Source of the DNA: Nevskia sp035651715
GTDB lineage: Bacteria; Pseudomonadota; Gammaproteobacteria; Nevskiales; Nevskiaceae
Direction: 5' to 3'
Length of the DNA: 64,000 bases
Assembly: GCA_035651715.1 (NCBI GenBank)
Contig: DASRFD010000038.1
Coordinates: 1-64,000, forward strand
Shown here: in pieces, positions 8,397 through 15,733 of the stretch
Layout: each line of letters opens with the position of its first letter
Numbering within the stretch: the first letter of the stretch is position 1
The notes under the pieces: generated by a model
Told to the model about the DNA's origin: nothing
The model's database searches: none
Seen by the model: only the letters and a program-made list of their open reading frames with translations
Made by a program: the position numbers and the translations under genes

Positions 8397-10249
8397 CGAG
8401 TGTTCCGCAGGAAGTAATCATGCTCGTGCGCGGGTCTGGACCAAGCAGTTACACGGGACAATCGGAAAACCGCATCAAGACCCGCCGCATCCTCTAGGCC
8501 TATTGCTCTTCGCTCACTTCCATCTCCCGCTAGCAGCTCTGCCCACGCCGAAATGATATTTGCCCACGCCTTGTTGTAACGCATCGCCCACCTCTCCCGG
8601 CGCCAGTCGGCGGCCGGATTCGGTTTCATGAAGTTAGCGAGTGGTTCCGAGTCGCCCTCATCTGGAATCTCTTGATCTCCCTTTACCGGCAACTCGACAT
8701 AGGTAAATGGTTCGAAAGCGCACCACCACCGCCCATCGAGGTGGTCCAGGCGAAGTTGCACGCCCTCGTGGAACGGATATCCCAATCCACTTACATTTCC
8801 AACTAGGGCGTCGCCATAGGCGGCATGCAAACCTGCCAGCTGTCGCTGTCGCCGTTCAACCGTTTCCGGCTTTTCATTAGAGCGCCCACTCTGCACCAAT
8901 AGCGCATGGCCTCGACTGCGAAGCCTCGCAAAAAGAGGGCGTCTCTTGGTCAAGGCTCTGGCGAGTGCGTCATAGAGAAGTCCACGTGCCCAGCTGTCCC
9001 GTTCTGGATATAGTTCGTACGTCCCTGCCAACCTGCCGCCGAGACTCGCAAAGGCTCGAAGAATATCGGCCTCAGCTCCGAATGCGGCAAACTCCTTGCC
9101 ATTGCCGGCCACCAGGGCCCATGCCTTTGTTTCCCGCAATAGTTCGCGAACCTTAGTAATTGAGGCAGCCACGTTGGTTTCAACGCGAAGAGCTTTGGTC
9201 GGCAGTTCAAGGATAGGAAGGGCGGAGCATCGCAAAACCGGAAACTTTCTTCCGTCGGCTGTGGGCAGCGGCGCTTCCCGGAGCACCGGATCTGGACGCA
9301 TTTCATGGACGTGGCGTTGCAGTGCCGGCGCCAGCACCATGTTGTCTGCGATATCTGCTGCAAGTTCGTCGAATGTGTGAGATATCACGACGGCCGTTGA
9401 TATTCCCGCAGCCGATGCCTTTTCGAGGAGGTCAGTGACTGCTGGTAGCAATGAATCCGTTGAGCGCGCAACCCAGTACAATCCTCCAGGGAACGGTTGG
9501 AGAGTATTGATTGCATCCGCCAACGCTTCCATAACGGAATCATCTCGGCCGCTATACCCGACTACTACCAGCCCGAATCGCCCACATGCGTTCGAAAGCA
9601 CCGAGCGCATTCTGGAGTCCTGAGACTTCAGTTCGCCTGCGGTGTTTTTCAGTTCGATCGACTGATAGTCGCCATGCAACTTGGCGAGCAAAGGCCATCG
9701 AGACTCCTTCATCGAAAGTTCGGCACGCCCGGCGTTGTCGATCGCAGCAACAACTAGGTTGGCGCGGTCCTGAGCATCAACCAGCTGGTCCGTGACGATT
9801 GTTGCTGCGTCAAGCAGAGTGTCGAAGTTGGTGGAAAAGACGCATTGTGTCTTCTTGCTCGTGAGAAGGGCCGCCAAGACCCTATGTCCGAAAGAGGGAC
9901 TGCCCTGCTGCACAGCCTTTTCGATGTAGGCCCTCCTTGCCTCCGGCGTCGGGTAAACTGCTTCGAATGCAGCAGCATATTCCTTAGGGTCCCCGGGTTT
10001 CGGAAGCGCTGAATTCGATTTCAAAAACTCGTTGATGCGCTGCGACCACAGCGAGTCGTTTGTATCCACCTCCCGCAAAGGGAGTTTTGACAGCTGACAG
10101 AAGAGCTGCTTTTTGAAATCCGTGATCATGGCGTACCCAGTCGGGATGCCGGCAGCTGCAGAGGCACCGGCGCCCAAGAACCACGCCAGGTTCTGCGGTC
10201 GCAACGCGAACAGCCGTGCGAACTCCATGGATTGCATGGTTTTGACCAT
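8393..10249 (-). CDS. SIR2-APAZ NADase effector of a SPARSA (short Argonaute) system
   Basis: A 618-residue protein. The SIR2 domain is clear: the nucleotide-binding GAGAS at residues 26-30, STNFD at 139-143 and the catalytic His in KLHGD (His192). Residues from about 300 onward have no SIR2 signature and match the expected position of an APAZ domain, the region that replaces the N-PAZ half of Argonaute and pairs with the short pAgo. In characterised relatives, guide-directed target recognition activates NAD+ degradation and kills or arrests the infected cell. The catalytic residues appear intact. The ATG at 10249 was chosen over an adjacent GTG; a GGGGG tract lies about 8 nt upstream. Confidence 0.88.
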   Translation of the reverse strand: MVKTMQSMEFARLFALRPQNLAWFLGAGASAAAGIPTGYAMITDFKKQLFCQLSKLPLREVDTNDSLWSQRINEFLKSNSALPKPGDPKEYAAAFEAVYPTPEARRAYIEKAVQQGSPSFGHRVLAALLTSKKTQCVFSTNFDTLLDAATIVTDQLVDAQDRANLVVAAIDNAGRAELSMKESRWPLLAKLHGDYQSIELKNTAGELKSQDSRMRSVLSNACGRFGLVVVGYSGRDDSVMEALADAINTLQPFPGGLYWVARSTDSLLPAVTDLLEKASAAGISTAVVISHTFDELAADIADNMVLAPALQRHVHEMRPDPVLREAPLPTADGRKFPVLRCSALPILELPTKALRVETNVAASITKVRELLRETKAWALVAGNGKEFAAFGAEADILRAFASLGGRLAGTYELYPERDSWARGLLYDALARALTKRRPLFARLRSRGHALLVQSGRSNEKPETVERRQRQLAGLHAAYGDALVGNVSGLGYPFHEGVQLRLDHLDGRWWCAFEPFTYVELPVKGDQEIPDEGDSEPLANFMKPNPAADWRRERWAMRYNKAWANIISAWAELLAGDGSERRAIGLEDAAGLDAVFRLSRVTAWSRPAHEHDYFLRNTR

Positions 10250-10439
10250 CACAGCTTGCCCCCGGTGCCACGGAAGACCGCAGCTTTAGCACTCTCTACG
10301 CTCAAGTGCTAACTACAATATCTAGTTGGTCATTTAGTAGTCAACCCCAATAGGTAGTGTTTCTTTTTCATGCGCTTATCCGGATATGCGTATGTGAATG
10401 AAATGGCTATTCTCAGGGGGTTAAGTGCTTGGGGGGATG
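10250..10439. promoter_or_regulatory. Divergent promoter region with inverted repeats
   Basis: This gap separates the SPARSA operon (left) from the HEPN/RES gene (right). It contains two imperfectly spaced inverted repeats: AGCACT (10288-10293) with AGTGCT (10305-10310), and AACTA (10311-10315) with TAGTT (10323-10327). The region is A/T-richer than the flanking genes. No promoter boxes can be assigned with confidence. Confidence 0.4.
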
Positions 10440-11642
10440 ATGGGCGGAGCGAAAAGAGAATGGATGGAGGCTCAGGAACGCGGCTGGGCGGCACCGGAGA
10501 GATGGGTGTGCTCGGACTGTGTTTCCGACGCTCATCTCAAACAGCTCATTAATGAGGCCGTCGAATCGCAGGAGTGTGACTACTGCGGTAGAACGGATGA
10601 GGACGATATTGCCGCACCGGTGGAGGTAATAATGCCGTCCATCATGGGGGCATTGACCCACTATTTCGCGGAACCGGCTGGAGCCGGTGTGCCATACGAG
10701 AGTGCGGAGGGTGGCTATGCAATCGAGCCCACCGACACTCAAGATGCACTCTTGTCGCTTCCACTCGAGTGCAATGACGAGTTATTCGAGGAAGTCGCTG
10801 ACGCAATCAGTAGTCAGAATGATGCATGGGTGGAAGCTGCTGACGGACATTGGGCATCGGAACAGAAGAACCTTGAGCTGATTCATGGATGGAAGCGATT
10901 TGCTCATCACGTTAAGCATCGGCAGCGATACTTCTTTAGTGCGGCTCCGCCTGAATACGGCCAGGACATTGAGCCTTCCCGCCTTCTGCCGGAGCTTGGC
11001 TCGGTCGTAAGTGAGTTGAAGCTTATATCTAACGTGCCTTCAGGGAGCGACTTGTTCAGGGCACGTATTCGCTCTTCGAGCGACACCTGGCCGTTGGATG
11101 CCGATAATCTCGGGGCCCCCCCGCCTAAAAAGGCGGCGGCCGGACGCATGAATCCCCCAGGAATTAGTTACCTCTATTTGGCTCTTGAGTATGAAACGGC
11201 ATTGAGTGAGGTATTCCACGGTCCTCCATGTTCCTTAGCAATCGGAAACTTCGAGCTTCAACGCCAAGTCCGAGTTCTGAATCTAATCGATTTGCCTCCG
11301 CGCCCCTCGATTTACGACCACGAAAATCTAAGACTGCGGGAACTTTTGATATTCCTAAGCGCGTTTGTCGATGCTATCTCTAGTCCAGTAGAAAAGGACG
11401 GCGGGGAGCACATTGAATACGTTCCATCCCAGATCGTCTGCGAGTATTTCGCTTCAGTATTCGATCTTGAACGCCCTCTGGATGGAATTCTTTACCCGAG
11501 TGCTGTGCGGCCGGGGGGGCGAAACCTCGTTCTCTTCCCGAACTTCAGTAATAGGGAACCATTCCCTCACATTGCATTACAAGGGGTGGAAGAACTCAAT
11601 GTGGAAACCTGGGCGGACCTATTGACCATCATGAAAAACTAG
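10440..11642 (+). CDS. HEPN/RES-domain protein, predicted NAD-degrading toxin
   Basis: About 400 residues. The start MGGAKREWMEAQERGW fits the N-terminus of stand-alone HEPN-RES proteins; a GTG at 10425 and an ATG at 10437 are alternatives. CSDC (residues 24-27) and CDYC (about 46-49) form a probable zinc site. A helical HEPN-like region follows (about 80-180). The C-terminal half has RES features: FRARIRSSSDTWPL, GRMNPPGISYLYLALEYETALSEV and a conserved late segment. RES toxins destroy NAD+ (glycohydrolase or phosphorylase activity). No XRE/MbcA-type antitoxin is next to it. Its place beside another NAD-depleting system suggests abortive-infection defence, which is inference. Confidence 0.7.
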   Translation: MGGAKREWMEAQERGWAAPERWVCSDCVSDAHLKQLINEAVESQECDYCGRTDEDDIAAPVEVIMPSIMGALTHYFAEPAGAGVPYESAEGGYAIEPTDTQDALLSLPLECNDELFEEVADAISSQNDAWVEAADGHWASEQKNLELIHGWKRFAHHVKHRQRYFFSAAPPEYGQDIEPSRLLPELGSVVSELKLISNVPSGSDLFRARIRSSSDTWPLDADNLGAPPPKKAAAGRMNPPGISYLYLALEYETALSEVFHGPPCSLAIGNFELQRQVRVLNLIDLPPRPSIYDHENLRLRELLIFLSAFVDAISSPVEKDGGEHIEYVPSQIVCEYFASVFDLERPLDGILYPSAVRPGGRNLVLFPNFSNREPFPHIALQGVEELNVETWADLLTIMKN

Positions 11643-11975
11643 CTTCATGGTGTTCCAGGATAGTGCTGCTTAGTGGCCGGAGCGGCTCCCACGCCGAAGT
11701 TAAGTTAAACGAGGCATTGCACCCGGCACGCCCATGATTTTCGGACTCACGATTTCGGGATTCAAGGGGCGCTGTGCTCAGCACGCTCCGTTCGATCGGC
11801 TCGCGCAAACAGCTCGCGAGCCGACGAGCCGGTGCTGCTGCCCTTGAGTCCCGATCTCGTTCGGCCATGTGTGGCGCCCGTGGCCGGGATGCGGTGAGCC
11901 GCGGCGCTCTGAAGGCCGCCCTCGCAGCGCATGTAATGCCGTGGATTTACTGGCCCGGGTAGTGGTGCTCTAAGA
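11643..11975. other. Intergenic gap with one strong hairpin
   Basis: No supported gene lies here. A 9-bp perfect stem (11797-11805 with 11815-11823, loop 9 nt) is present without a T-run, so it is not a typical terminator. Short frames on both strands have Arg/Ser-rich shadow-like translations. The gap lies between two genes whose 3' ends converge. Confidence 0.5.
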
Positions 11976-12194
11976 TTATGTCTCGCCGAGAAGAGTCTTC
12001 GATACTACTGACCCACCCACCAGACGGAGCCTGTCCTTTTCTGCGCGCAGCAGGCGCACCTGAAGGTGCAGGCAGTCCAACGTGGAGGCAAGCGGATCGC
12101 TGAGCATCCGAAACAGTTGCTCCTCCAGCACCGCGCGCCCGCCGTCTATAACGGTAAGACGAGGGCTATGCGAGGATGGCACGGCTCGCTTCAT
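11976..12194 (-). CDS. Small hypothetical protein, last gene of an unrecognised five-gene operon
   Basis: A 72-residue protein. The ATG at 12194 overlaps the stop of the preceding gene (ATGA), which decides the start and indicates translational coupling. The sequence is predicted helical, with FRMLSDPLASTLDCLHLQVRLL (about residues 28-49) forming an amphipathic segment followed by a basic stretch. I do not recognise a family. Confidence 0.55.
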   Translation of the reverse strand: MKRAVPSSHSPRLTVIDGGRAVLEEQLFRMLSDPLASTLDCLHLQVRLLRAEKDRLRLVGGSVVSKTLLGET

Positions 12195-12580
12195 ATTCCG
12201 CCAAAAGCATAACCAACGCCCGCCCCAAGTATCAGCCGCAACCCGATCAAGGCCAGCGGCCAAGCTGTGCTCGCGCCGCACGCCCTCAGCATCCGAAACA
12301 GGAACAGTGTCAGCACCATGCCGCCCGCCTCGATCGGCGCGCCCGGCTGCTCCTGCACTATCAGGCCGATGGCCAGTGGAAACCAGGTTGCAATCGACCA
12401 GAAGGCCGCGTCAACGACATCCCAAGCGGCGGGGCGATGCAGGCTGCCGGTGCCGGCACGGAAATGAAAGGGAACTGGCCCCATGCGATTCAGGGAGCCC
12501 AGCGAGTTATCCACGGCCCGGAGTGGGTCGTTCAAAAGACCCCGCAGGGCGGTGGGTAACTCGCGACTACCGGCAGGCAC
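12191..12580 (-). CDS. Small predicted membrane protein of the five-gene operon
   Basis: About 129 residues from a GTG at 12580; a TTG at 12592 and an ATG at 12484 are alternatives, and none has a good ribosome site. Two to three hydrophobic segments are seen in the second half: WSIATWFPLAIGLIV, GGMVLTLFLFRML and ALIGLRLILGAGVGYAFGGI. Its start overlaps the end of the exported-protein gene, and its stop overlaps the next start. A membrane partner of the exported protein is plausible, but no family is recognised. Confidence 0.55.
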   Translation of the reverse strand: MPAGSRELPTALRGLLNDPLRAVDNSLGSLNRMGPVPFHFRAGTGSLHRPAAWDVVDAAFWSIATWFPLAIGLIVQEQPGAPIEAGGMVLTLFLFRMLRACGASTAWPLALIGLRLILGAGVGYAFGGI

Positions 12581-13493
12581 TGTAGGCCACAAGGTAGTAG
12601 GTGTAAGGCGTGGCCGACTTCGACCACGGCACCCCGCGCTGCCGCACCAACTCGGTCTCCCGCTGCGCCAGTTCGCGCATGCCCGGACATTCCGCCAGCT
12701 CGGGCAGCCCGTCGTGATCTGCCGAAGCCGTATAGCGCGCCTTTCCGATCAGGGTATCCACCTTCGGCGTCAACACAATCTCGGTGATGCCCTGGCGGGC
12801 ACAGACCTGGTCGGCCTGCTCCGCCCGGCGGGACATCTCCGTACGCGCACCGTCCATCGTCATCAAGCCTCCGCAGCGGGTAGCCAGCGCCTCCTGGGCC
12901 TGCTGTTGCTGCTGCGACCGGGCGGCCGCCTGCTCCTGGAAGATGGCGCCGAGCCTGGCCTGGGTATCGGCATCCATGGCGGTTCGCATCAGGCTGATGA
13001 AGCGCGCGGCCCCGATTTCGTAGACCTTTGGAATCCCCCAGCTACCGCCACGGACGTATTTGCCAAAATGCGAGCTGCACGGCGTCAGGACGCTGTCGTT
13101 GCGCTCCTGGTCGGAGCAGTACAGCCGCTCCGGCAGCGCAACCGACGATGGCGGCCGGACATCTGAAGGTACCTGCTTCGGGTTGTGCGGCCGGGCGAAG
13201 ACCGGCTGGAAGCTCCGGCCGTTGTTCGAGATGTAGACCGCTTCGGAGGACCCGGGCGCCAGGGTGGGGGGGGTGTCCGAAAACCCCGTGATCCGGGCGT
13301 GATCGTCGTCCTCGAAGGAGACCGCGGCATAGACGCCGCTGCGCAGCAGGCGGCGCTCCCCTGGAATTACCATCGTGTTGTCGTAGACGGTCGACGCACC
13401 AACGGGTGCGTGCGGCGGCAGCTCATCTGCCGCGGTCGTGCCGGTCAGGAGGGAAACCAGAATCAGTGCAGTGAAGCGCCAGCATTTTGGCAT
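12567..13493 (-). CDS. Exported hypothetical protein with Gln-rich helix
   Basis: A 308-residue protein with a clear signal peptide (FTALILVSLLTGTTA, cleavage likely near residue 21) and an AAAGGAGA ribosome site 9 nt upstream. The middle region has six or more Cys residues (YCSDQER, TPCSSHF, TRCGGL, VCARQG, AECPGM, YSACR), consistent with disulphides in the periplasm. A Gln-rich segment (ARSQQQQQAQEAL, about residues 190-202) is probably helical or coiled coil. It is the third gene of a tightly overlapping operon. The sequence does not match a family I know. Conjugation or envelope-associated roles are possible because it is next to membrane proteins on a mobile island. Confidence 0.65.
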   Translation of the reverse strand: MPKCWRFTALILVSLLTGTTAADELPPHAPVGASTVYDNTMVIPGERRLLRSGVYAAVSFEDDDHARITGFSDTPPTLAPGSSEAVYISNNGRSFQPVFARPHNPKQVPSDVRPPSSVALPERLYCSDQERNDSVLTPCSSHFGKYVRGGSWGIPKVYEIGAARFISLMRTAMDADTQARLGAIFQEQAAARSQQQQQAQEALATRCGGLMTMDGARTEMSRRAEQADQVCARQGITEIVLTPKVDTLIGKARYTASADHDGLPELAECPGMRELAQRETELVRQRGVPWSKSATPYTYYLVAYSACR

Positions 13494-13888
13494 AGGGCTT
13501 GTTCTCCTTTCGGGGTTAGGACGATCTCCACGCCGCTGTAGTAAGCGGGCCTGGGCGGATTGGGCACCCGCGCGATGTGGCGGACGACCAGTTGAACCAG
13601 ATGGCTGGAAATGGGCAGGGCAGGCGGCATCGATTCCGGAGCGATATTTGGCTCGCCGTCGCCCCAGACGCCGCGCAGCTCTCCCCGGATCGCAACCACG
13701 TCCCCTGGACCGAATCCATCCAGCAAATGCCCGGCGCCACTGGGGACGACCACGACCACTGTGTGGGTGACATGTGGACCGAATCCGACGTATCGCTGCC
13801 GCGGACCGGTCTGCATCAGCACCTGGTAGCCCAGTTCAGGATGGGGCTCGACCTGCCGGATCAGGCCGCTGAGGCGAAATGAATTCAC
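13463..13888 (-). CDS. Hypothetical protein with OB-fold-like pattern
   Basis: A 141-residue protein. The first 80 residues (FRLSGLIRQVEPHPELGYQV, VTHTVVVVVPSG, GDVVAIRGELRGVW) show the alternating strand pattern and the late GDxVxIxGxL element seen in OB-fold nucleic-acid-binding proteins such as SSB relatives. This is a pattern-based suggestion only. It overlaps the upstream gene by 4 nt and the exported-protein gene by 31 nt, so it belongs to the same operon. Confidence 0.6.
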   Translation of the reverse strand: MNSFRLSGLIRQVEPHPELGYQVLMQTGPRQRYVGFGPHVTHTVVVVVPSGAGHLLDGFGPGDVVAIRGELRGVWGDGEPNIAPESMPPALPISSHLVQLVVRHIARVPNPPRPAYYSGVEIVLTPKGEQALCQNAGASLH

Positions 13889-14331
13889 AGGCGGTTGGGG
13901 CCGTGGCCGTAGGTGTAGCCGCCAAAGTCGAAGCCATCCGGGCCGTCGGTGAAAGGAAGGCCCGATGCAGGATTGATGTCCCCAAGGCTGACGTCCAAAC
14001 GGCCCATGTTCCCCGGAATTTCATCGAAGTGATGGCAGCGCGAGCTGTCCTCGTCCAGGTACAGATGGGAGGCATGCGGATTTCCCTCGGCGGTGGCCGT
14101 GAAGTAGCCGAGGGCGACGGTGGAGAACAAAAAGCAGACAGCGCCAAACATCCCAGGCTCGATCTTCAGGCCGAGGACATGGAAGGGCTGCTCCAGCCAC
14201 CAGGCAATGCAGCCAGAGACCGCACCCAGTAGCAGGCTCAGCCAGGCAAAGCGATCCAGGTCGGCGCGGGTGGGGGAGGAAGTGGGGGAAGCCGGAACGG
14301 ACCGGCGGACGGAATTCGGGTTGATGGGCAT
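13885..14331 (-). CDS. Predicted membrane protein, first gene of the five-gene operon
   Basis: A 148-residue protein with a proline/serine-rich N-terminus, two hydrophobic segments (about residues 28-48 and 60-78: FAWLSLLLGAVSGCIAWW and GMFGAVCFLFSTVALGYF) and a Gly/His-rich soluble tail (DGPDGFDFGGYTYGHGPN). AGGAG lies 8 nt upstream of the ATG. It is transcribed divergently from the XRE regulator, with which it shares a 180-bp intergenic region containing palindromes. Function unknown. Confidence 0.6.
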   Translation of the reverse strand: MPINPNSVRRSVPASPTSSPTRADLDRFAWLSLLLGAVSGCIAWWLEQPFHVLGLKIEPGMFGAVCFLFSTVALGYFTATAEGNPHASHLYLDEDSSRCHHFDEIPGNMGRLDVSLGDINPASGLPFTDGPDGFDFGGYTYGHGPNRL

Positions 14332-14417
14332 GGGGGCAACTCCTGGAGATAACCAAAGAAGCGGTCAACCCTAGTCGTGACCCAGACTGCATTCCGGCTT
14401 TACGGCGCTCTCGACAC

Positions 14418-14508
14418 CTATTAATAGAGGTGAAGGCGAAGCTCTCGGCGGTCGCAGTCATTTTACTATAGTTTATGTTCACGGCCAAGGGCGACAGGTC
14501 TCCTGTCG
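14418..14508. promoter_or_regulatory. Candidate operator palindromes between operon and XRE gene
   Basis: Two palindromes lie in the 14332-14511 intergenic region: CTATTAATAG at 14418-14427, and CGACAGG-TCT-CCTGTCG at 14492-14508 (7-bp arms, 3-nt centre) directly before the XRE start. The second could block translation or transcription of the regulator, as in autorepression. Binding by the adjacent XRE protein is inference from position. Confidence 0.55.
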
Positions 14509-14511
14509 TCC

Positions 14512-14766
14512 ATGGATCGAAAAAAAGCGAAGGTTATTGCAAAGGCGTTTGGAGGAGTTCTAAAGCAAGCACGGACTGACGCCGGTCTATCTCAGCAGAA
14601 GCTCGCAGAGGCAATCGGCGTGGACCCAGTATTCATCTCGTTCATCGAGAATGGTCACCGGCAGCCAAGTATCACGGTTCTACTTTTGGCTGAAAGAGCA
14701 CTCGATCTCGCCGCTGGAACTCTAAGCGCCCGGACAGAGGAGCGGCTGGGAACTGTCCGAGGATAA
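14512..14766 (+). CDS. XRE-family helix-turn-helix regulator
   Basis: An 84-residue protein that is almost entirely one HTH_XRE domain: LKQARTDAGLSQQKLAEAIG, then VFISFIENGHRQPS and the hydrophobic helix ITVLLLAERALDL. This is the fold of Cro/CI-type repressors that bind short palindromes as dimers. It has no visible ribosome site; a palindrome occupies that position. It is divergent from the five-gene operon and converges with the DISARM-like operon, so it may control the former, itself, or the element. Confidence 0.85.
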   Translation: MDRKKAKVIAKAFGGVLKQARTDAGLSQQKLAEAIGVDPVFISFIENGHRQPSITVLLLAERALDLAAGTLSARTEERLGTVRG

Positions 14767-14840
14767 TGACCTTGAGGTTATCGGCCGATGTTCTGGGGGA
14801 TGCTGCGCTATAATTATGAATACTAAGCCTACTTGATTGT

Positions 14841-15725
14841 CTACGGCACCAGATTCCACGGAGTCGCAGTAGCCAATACCGCGTCGATAGCTTCGGAGAC
14901 ATCAGCGGCGGACCGTCCCTGCAATACAACCCCCATTTCCATGGAGTATTCGAGAGAGGCGGTGGTCAGGTTCGACGATCCGACGTAGGCGGCGCTGCGG
15001 TCGCAGAGCACTACCTTCGCGTGAAAGGTTTCACGGCCACCTTCAGGACGTGCTATCGAGTAGTTGTAGACCTTAATGGCGTGAGCATTTAGCCAGGCGC
15101 TAATTGTCGATAGTCCGTCCGGATAGTCCTGGCGCGAGGGGTCTTCAAGGCTGCGCAGGACCAAGATGCACTCGACGCCTGTTGCGACGTTTGAAAGCAG
15201 GGTGGTAAGCCATACAGCTCCAGCAGCATCGAAGAACGGGGTCAGAACGACGACGCGCTGGCGCGCCGCCTGGACCAGTGAATGAAACGCCCGGTCCGTT
15301 GGCTCGAGATCCGTCGTTCTCCATCCAAGCGCGGACAGGTTGCGTTCCAAGACGCTCGGGCGGAGCGGCTTGGTTAGCACGACCTGCGCCCGAGTGGCAT
15401 CCTGATGAATAGAAGTCCGATAGAGTTCAATCGCGTTAAAGGCCAGGGCAAGTCGGCGGAACCTGGCATAGACACCAAGCCGTGGCCGAAATCCGGAAGG
15501 CGCCGGCTCAAGTAGGGACAGATTCGTCGCCCGCTCCAGGAACTCCTGTGCCGCTACTTCCTCCGTGACGCCGAGCTGCGCCGCCTGCACCAGCGACCCG
15601 GCGGTCTGCGGGGATTCGGCTGGCAAGTCTCCCCACGCATCCAGGATTGCTGCCGCCAGGCTGGGGCGATCGGCCAAGCCGGCGATGACCGATTGTTCGA
15701 AGGCGCTGAGTTTTTGTTCGGACAC
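14841..15725 (-). CDS. drmC: DrmC: phospholipase D-like protein of a DISARM-like operon
   Basis: About 294 residues from a GTG at 15725, 8 nt after the end of drmB; a TTG at 15851 would force a 118-nt overlap and is less likely. The C-terminal half has one clear PLD catalytic motif HAKVVLCD (His235, Lys237, Asp242) followed by YVGSSNLT, the usual continuation. VVVLTPFFDAAG marks the preceding core strand. In DISARM the PLD-like DrmC is a conserved core component but was reported as dispensable against some phages. It is the last gene of the operon. Confidence 0.82.
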   Translation of the reverse strand: MSEQKLSAFEQSVIAGLADRPSLAAAILDAWGDLPAESPQTAGSLVQAAQLGVTEEVAAQEFLERATNLSLLEPAPSGFRPRLGVYARFRRLALAFNAIELYRTSIHQDATRAQVVLTKPLRPSVLERNLSALGWRTTDLEPTDRAFHSLVQAARQRVVVLTPFFDAAGAVWLTTLLSNVATGVECILVLRSLEDPSRQDYPDGLSTISAWLNAHAIKVYNYSIARPEGGRETFHAKVVLCDRSAAYVGSSNLTTASLEYSMEMGVVLQGRSAADVSEAIDAVLATATPWNLVP

Positions 15726-15733
15726 GTCGACGG

